Assembly (NCBI GenBank): GCA_950295325.1
Contig: OX485809.1
Span: forward strand, 9,674,001-9,738,000
DNA length: 64,000 bases
Direction of reading: 5' to 3'
Origin: Polytrichum commune
Lineage: Eukaryota; Streptophyta; Polytrichopsida; Polytrichales; Polytrichaceae
The notes under the pieces are model-generated. The model ran no database searches, was not told where the DNA came from, and saw nothing but the letters and a program-made list of their open reading frames with translations. Positions 59,372 to 64,000 of the stretch are shown in pieces. Position 1 is the stretch's first letter. The number at the start of each line of letters is the position of its first letter. Both the position numbers and the translations under genes were made by a program.

Positions 59372-59721
59372 CTTATGCTTAAAATAATCGATTACTCAAT
59401 AATGTGGCTATAAGTCCATTTATTTAATTGTTGATTTGTTGATTTATATGAAAAAAAATTGTTGTCTTTTGTATTTTTATTCTTTAATTTTAAGTTTAGG
59501 ATTTATATTTATTTTTTAAACTTAAGTTTTACCTATATTTTTATTTTTTTTAAAGTAAACTTCATGACTATTTGCCTTTGAGTCATCCTATAAATATGTA
59601 TGATATCTTTGGGTCTAAATCAATTTATTTTTTTGCATCTAACACATTTGAACTTCATTTAGGGTTTAGCCACTTGCCTTGAGTTTTATTTCAAACTCGT
59701 AATAAACATTTTAGCGTCAAC

Positions 59722-60997
59722 ATGTTAGAAGAGGAAGAGGGTGGCTCTTGGAGGGCAGAAAATTTCTCCCAACATGAAGAAATCCAAGTTTGTCGATCTT
59801 GGATGCATATAAGCCACGATCCGATTGTTGGAGCACAACCAAAAAAATCAAAATTTTGGGAGAGGATTGAAGATCACTTCAAAGCTGCTATGTTCCAAAA
59901 TTTTGGAGTGCCAATTCAACCCCGTGAAAAAAGTAAATCCATCTATCTTGTTTATTATATATAAATATAAATATATGTATATTGTGATAATACCATCTTA
60001 CATATTTAATGTTTGGTTGCTCTAATAATTTGATTTATGTCATTTTGAAAACCTTTGCTAATAAACTATCATAATATCTGTCATTTTGTTTGCAGGAAGA
60101 ACTAGTTGTTCATTGGAAGCGAAGTTAGCCAAAATAAGGAAGGACACTATGAAGTTCCAAGCCCATATTATAAATATTCAAAAATTGAATGAATCACGTA
60201 CGAATGAAACCGATGTGATAACTAAGGCCTTGGATGCTTATAGAAGGACGCATGACAAGAAACACAATTTTGGTTTCATGCATTGTTGGCCTATAGTGAA
60301 GGATCACCCTAGATTCTTTGACATGGAAAAGATTGCAACTCCCAAACTAGGAAAAAGGAAGTCCAGACTTGAAGATATTCCTTCAACTAGTACATGTTTG
60401 GGTGAAGCTAGGTTTGAGCCCACATTACTTGGCAATGAATCCCCACTTCCTTCGGCTCCTACACATGGAAGTTTTTTGGATAGGCCAATGGATTCAAAAC
60501 AAGCAAAAAAAACCAAGGCCGATGAAAACCTTAGGGAATATACGCTAAGACGAACTGCAGCGGCTGCCACCAACTTGTCCTCCGATTTGGCTTATCGAAA
60601 CAAAATTGCCAAAGAGCAAAATGATAGGTTAGCTGATCAAACAACTCTCAACCTATTTGAATTTGCTCAAAAAACAAATCCATCTTTGGCAAGTGAGTTT
60701 CGTGATGCATATGTTTGGTTACGTATGCAAGAAGAGCTACTACGAGTACAACAAAAGATGGCAAGCCAAATTCGCCAACAAGGAGGGACTCCACAACGAC
60801 CTGTATCTCCACCACCACCTCAAGGGACACAAGGAGGTTCATTGACTCAACAACATGACGAGGAGGAAAGAAAAGAGGATGAAGAAGATGAAGAAGATGA
60901 GGAGGGAGGAGATGATGAAGCATATGAATATGCTACTGAAAATTTGTTGTATCATGGCATCCATGATGAAGAGATAAACTTGGACTTGAACAAGTGA
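59722..60997 (+). CDS. PIF/Harbinger accessory SANT/Myb-like protein, 2 exons
   Basis: Exons 59722-59932 and 60096-60997 join at a GT-AG intron in phase and encode 370 residues with no internal stop. The N-terminal region contains EIQVCRSWMHISHDPIVG, FWERIEDHF and SLEAKLAKIRKDTMKF, then FGFMHCWPIVKDHPRF near 138. That pattern (W...FW.RI...R...L..RW..I...FHHCW..LK..P) is typical of the Myb/SANT-like second protein of plant PIF/Harbinger elements, which partners the transposase for nuclear import and DNA binding. The C-terminus is acidic (DEEERKEDEEDEEDEE). It is divergently arranged with the transposase. The intact frame contrasts with the broken transposase. Confidence 0.87.
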
Positions 60998-61004
60998 TAT
61001 GTAT

Positions 61005-61578
61005 GAGTAGCTCGTCATGAAGTTAAAATGATTGAAATATATATAGTGATTAAAGTCTATTTAGTGTGTAAACTTTAGAATTGTAAATTAGGGTTTATGT
61101 CATAGATTTTTTTTGAAGTAAGGTATAACTTATTTTTTGTGATCACATGATTAGTAGTTTGTGCAGTACTTGTATTTCCTTGTTAATTTTGGGGGGACTT
61201 AATTTTCTTGTTAAATTTGAAGGTGGAAATGAGTCTTAATTGTGATAATGCAAACAACGGAAACTATGTATGGGGCATGACATGGGTTTAGGGTTTAGGG
61301 GTTCTTTGTGTGTCTCTACTTCTATCCACACCTAACCACGCACCTGTCCAATCTAGGGATTTGATTAAGATAAGTAACTGAATTAGGCCCCGCTAACGTT
61401 ATTAGCAAGAGAAGCAAACACCAAATACAACCTCACAAGGTGTGTCAATTGTACATTCCGAGGTGTGTCAAATACATGCTGAGGGTGTTGATTGTATGTA
61501 TAATTGCTTGAAGTTCAAGCGTTGGATATTGAATCTTCAGGTAGCACCGGGTCTGGAGCCAGGTGGTAGCTACGTTTA
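61005..61578. other. 3' flank of the accessory ORF, no gene
   Basis: AT-rich, with a short telomere-like GGGTTTAGGGTTTAGGGG at about 61284. No further coding region. No convincing Harbinger right terminus was found in this interval, which is why the boundary is placed at 62990 or left open. Confidence 0.4.
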
Positions 61579-61785
61579 TTAAGGCATCACCACCCATGGG
61601 TCAGTCTGAACTGCAAAACAATTCATTGAAAACAAAGATTCATCAGAGTTCAGGGCGGGTTAGGGGCATATGCCCCACCCATAAACGAGCTTTTGAGTTC
61701 CGGTTCGTTCGAGCGCCCTGATGAGATACCACGTGAAAAGCCAACACATAAATGTTGACTTACGTACAATTAACAACTTCCAAGC

Positions 61786-61961
61786 ATTGTGCGGGAAGAA
61801 TTTAGGGCATAATCGATCGAGACACTATAGTTTCCAAGTCCAGCCAGTGACATGTTCACATATTTCGATTGAACTTATGTAATTTAAAGTATATCCTCTA
61901 AATTCCTCTATAATGTTCCCTAATTTTCCTGAAATCGGGTGCTTCTAAAATTCAACCCATG
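61786..61961 (+). mobile_element. hAT-like MITE fragment that preserves the empty site
   Basis: Begins CATTGTGCGGGAAGAATTTAG and contains CAAGTCCAGCCAGTGACATG and TTTCGATTGAACTTATG. It breaks off at TTCAACCC, where the SINE-like tail is inserted, and the A end is not seen beyond. It provides the unoccupied version of the 57127 insertion target. Confidence 0.65.
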
Positions 61962-62036
61962 GTAATCATTATGGCATTGGCTCGGTTGGCCTTCTGTCAA
62001 AAAAATCAATCAATCAATTAATTAATTTAAAAAAAA
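61962..62036 (+). mobile_element. 5'-truncated SINE-like insertion with 10-bp target duplication
   Basis: A ~75-bp insert reading ATGGCATTGGCTCGGTTGG, then CCTTCTGTC, an A-run, (AATC)n and a final A-tract. It is flanked by TCAACCCATG at 61952-61961 and 62037-62046. The 3' part matches the tail of the SINE-like fragment at 27181. A poly(A)-like end and direct repeats support retrotransposition. Confidence 0.55.
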
Positions 62037-62993
62037 TCAACCCATGTTTCTTGTTATTGATGGACTTGAGAAATAACGTGCTTAGAAATTTGATTTGGTG
62101 TGATCAATCTATGAGGTCATCCATATTGGGCATGTTGAATAACTAAGCATTGCCTGGAACAATATTCTTTGGGATCTTGTTTTTTAATTATTAATGGTTA
62201 ACGTAAGATACGTGGCCTTATTGTGGAAACTTCCAACTTCACATATGATTTGGATGTTAGATAAGGCCGAGAATCACCTAATCCATTTGACAATTGCAAA
62301 TCATAAAGATTGTCATTACAAGTTTCAAAACCGAAGTTGAAATGCAAAACTCATAAGAAATAATATTCAAGACTTTCTTTCTCTTCAAGGGATTATGTAT
62401 CTTTCCAATTATGTTAATTATAGAACCCATAACAATTAACATATTTTGAACATGTCATAGTCCAACCTCATCGTAACACATATCTTTTTGATGCCGGTCA
62501 CAACTACAACACTTGCCATATACCAATAACTCAAATAGAGGTGTCCATTTAAGAAGAGCAACCACGTAAGGCCTACACATACCTTACACATCATTTTACT
62601 ACTAGGTTGATGAAGGTACTGTGGTCCAATGAGTTATCATTTGTGGACATAAAGAGAAAAGAAAGTGTAAAAAATAGGGAGTCACAATCGGGTGACGGAC
62701 TCGATCAGGAGGGGGAGAGCAATGTGTAGGTACTATTAGAAGGGGGCAAATCTTCGAGTAAATTGGATCGCCTGTCCTATTCCCCCAACACTTCGTCTTA
62801 TTCTCCCATCGCGTCGAGTTCAGGGCAGCTCGTGCACTGCAAATCAATGCAGTTTTGCAGGACAATTTGAGAAAATTGGATGTATAGTAGTTCAGCTCAT
62901 CCGATTTGCAGATGGGTGGGGCAATCGCGCACTGAACTGAACTACTCTACATCCGATTTTCAGTTCAGTTTGTGATGGGTGGCAATGCCCTTA

Positions 62994-63512
62994 GGGCCAC
63001 TTCACACATGAGCCAAGAGCCGTGACCTTGTAATGGTGAGGACCCTTTCCCACTAAGGTCAGCGTTTCTTTTCTTTCTCTATCTCTCAGGACCCTTGACT
63101 CTCATCCAAAGGTTGTACCATGGGTGTTGGGAAATCCGTTTTATGAAGTCACAGGCCCTCAAGCATAGTGTGAAGTGAGAATGGACCATGTTGCGGGACC
63201 ATTGCGTATTTTGTTGGCGGAAAAAGAGGGGAGGATTTGGTTTGATATAATATGTCTCAAACTCTATCAATTTAAGAGAATTACTTGGTGGTGTTTGTCT
63301 GTCGTGAAATCTATCTTGGAATCCATCTTGGATTATGTTCAGGAATCTACCCTGCAATCTGTCCTAAAATTTGTCCTGTTGGATTTTTATTTTTTTCAAG
63401 TCATGTTCTCCCGGAATTTAATGTCAAGAAGTGGGCTTGATACAAATTCCGGTAGACCATGCACCCTTATCCACAACCTGCCATGTAGGACTCCATGTAG
63501 ACTTTTCATCCA
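62994..63512. mobile_element. GGGCCACTTCACAC-family MITE, copy 4, 3'-truncated
   Basis: Begins GGGCCACTTCACACATGAG immediately after the TTA that also ends the upstream Harbinger-type element. It matches copy 2 (40415) through ACTCCATGTAGACTTTTCATCC, then stops at about 63512 without the right end. It has an internal insertion of about 40 bp near 63047-63088 relative to copy 2. Confidence 0.78.
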
Positions 63513-64000
63513 ATAGTTGGAGAATTCATCCAAAATTTATGGTTGCATGAATGTTTTCGCAATTGCATTAAAGAAAAAAGAGATATTATTATTATACTTT
63601 ATTTATATTTTATTTTCTATCTGTAGAATCATAAATTTGTGATTTATGCCTAAAATAACTGAGTGTTAGTGCTCATTGCTAGCATACCATCAAATCATTA
63701 CCATGGGCCCAATGTTGATTAAAACACGGGGTTGATTGAAATTGGGTGAATGCACTCCAAGCACTCCAAGCACTCCTTGGCCATGTTCATGCACCTAGTA
63801 ACACTCCACCCACATTGCACTAAAGTGGGAGATTGGGTTTTAGTCAAATCGGCCCGTGTTCATGGAGTGGGAATATTGAATACTTTTATAAGAACCACCC
63901 CTTTTTCGCTTTGGCCACTGACCCAACTCCCTTCCAGCATAGCTCCTTTTAAGATTTCAGTATCTTTGTTGTATTTGTATTTGTATTTGAGTGCATTGAG
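63513..64000. other. Terminal spacer, nothing recognised
   Basis: AT-rich sequence with a short direct repeat (GCACTCCAA) near 63751-63770 and a TTGTATTTGTATTTG run near the end. No supported gene. Confidence 0.4.

Larger units (their letters stand above)
56930..62990. mobile_element. Candidate full-length PIF/Harbinger element (6.06 kb)
   Basis: The left end GGGCATCACCACCCATC at 56930 pairs with the right end read inward, GGGCATTGCCACCCATC, ending at 62990 (15 of 17 match). TTA lies at 56927-56929 and 62991-62993, the PIF/Harbinger target size and sequence. Inside are the transposase (-) and a SANT-like ORF (+), divergently arranged. A second left-type end with its own TTA lies at 61582, so either the element spans to 62990 with an internal duplicated end, or a separate 1.4-kb derivative (61582-62990) owns the right end. 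Both ends have subterminal CCCACCCAT and AACTGCAAAA words. The outer boundary is less certain than the coding content. Confidence 0.6.
61582..62990. mobile_element. Related 1.4-kb Harbinger-type derivative
   Basis: Left end AGGCATCACCACCCATG with TTA at 61579-61581; right end as above with TTA at 62991-62993. The first ~380 bp match the left part of the larger element (56930-57541), including the same embedded hAT-MITE fragment, then diverge. It carries no transposase. It could be a non-autonomous deletion derivative or the 3' part of a 6-kb element with a duplicated end. Confidence 0.6.

Noticed and set aside
61276-61300. Interstitial telomere repeat
   Set aside because: Only two TTTAGGG units, easily explained by chance.
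1-64000. CRISPR array, bacterial operon, rRNA or organelle insertion
   Set aside because: No spaced identical direct repeats of CRISPR type and no rRNA or organelle gene sequence. The spliced genes and MITEs are those of a plant nucleus.
1-64000. LTR retrotransposon or endogenous viral element
   Set aside because: No pair of long direct repeats, and no reverse transcriptase, integrase or capsid-like motifs in any frame I read.

Overview
This window is nuclear DNA of a land plant. The evidence is spliced genes with GT-AG introns, an atypical E2F of the plant DEL type, a plant receptor-like cytoplasmic kinase (RLCK) relative, a plant-type RING protein, and plant-style DNA transposons and MITEs. 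Only three host genes were found in 64 kb. The spacer is AT-rich, holds no recognisable LTR retrotransposon, and is dominated by class II elements. A non-flowering land plant (bryophyte or lycophyte grade) would fit, but the sequence does not prove the lineage.

Layout. 0.4-2.3 kb: GC- and pyrimidine-rich promoter/leader containing five degenerate copies of a ~200-bp repeat and a consensus E2F site. 2.36-6.58 kb: eleven-exon atypical E2F gene (+). 8-10 kb: a 69-bp palindrome and a locally duplicated block. 13.5-19.6 kb: a cluster of CCGGTT-rich hAT-like MITEs, one with an internal 145-bp tandem array, around a broken transposase-like reading frame. 21.3-24.15 kb: a complete 2.85-kb Mutator-like element with ~0.85-kb terminal inverted repeats and a perfect 9-bp target duplication. 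24.3-25.35 kb: a 385-bp MITE (second copy inverted at 37.3 kb) and a CCCACCCATG minisatellite. 27.5-41.8 kb: gene-free spacer with several MITE families, including a nested hAT-MITE pair at 34.3-34.7 kb. 47.4-50.35 kb: three-exon RLCK-like pseudokinase (+). 52.0-55.9 kb: seven-exon RING protein (-), with tandem repeats in an intron and beyond its 3' end. 56.9-63.5 kb: PIF/Harbinger complex with a transposase carrying two nonsense codons, an intact SANT/Myb-like ORF, TTA target duplications, a related 1.4-kb derivative and an abutting MITE.

How the parts relate. The E2F protein should repress S-phase/endocycle genes, and the E2F site in its own leader suggests feedback. The pseudokinase has a lipid-anchor N-terminus but lacks the key catalytic residues, so it is probably a membrane-tethered scaffold. 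The RING protein is a probable nuclear E3 ligase. The Harbinger element supplies a plausible trans-acting source for the TTA-flanked MITEs, and the broken transposase-like frame at 17-18 kb lies beside the hAT-MITE family whose subterminal motif it shares. All exon joins were made by hand from splice sites, reading phase and protein similarity; the three host genes and the Harbinger accessory ORF close in frame.
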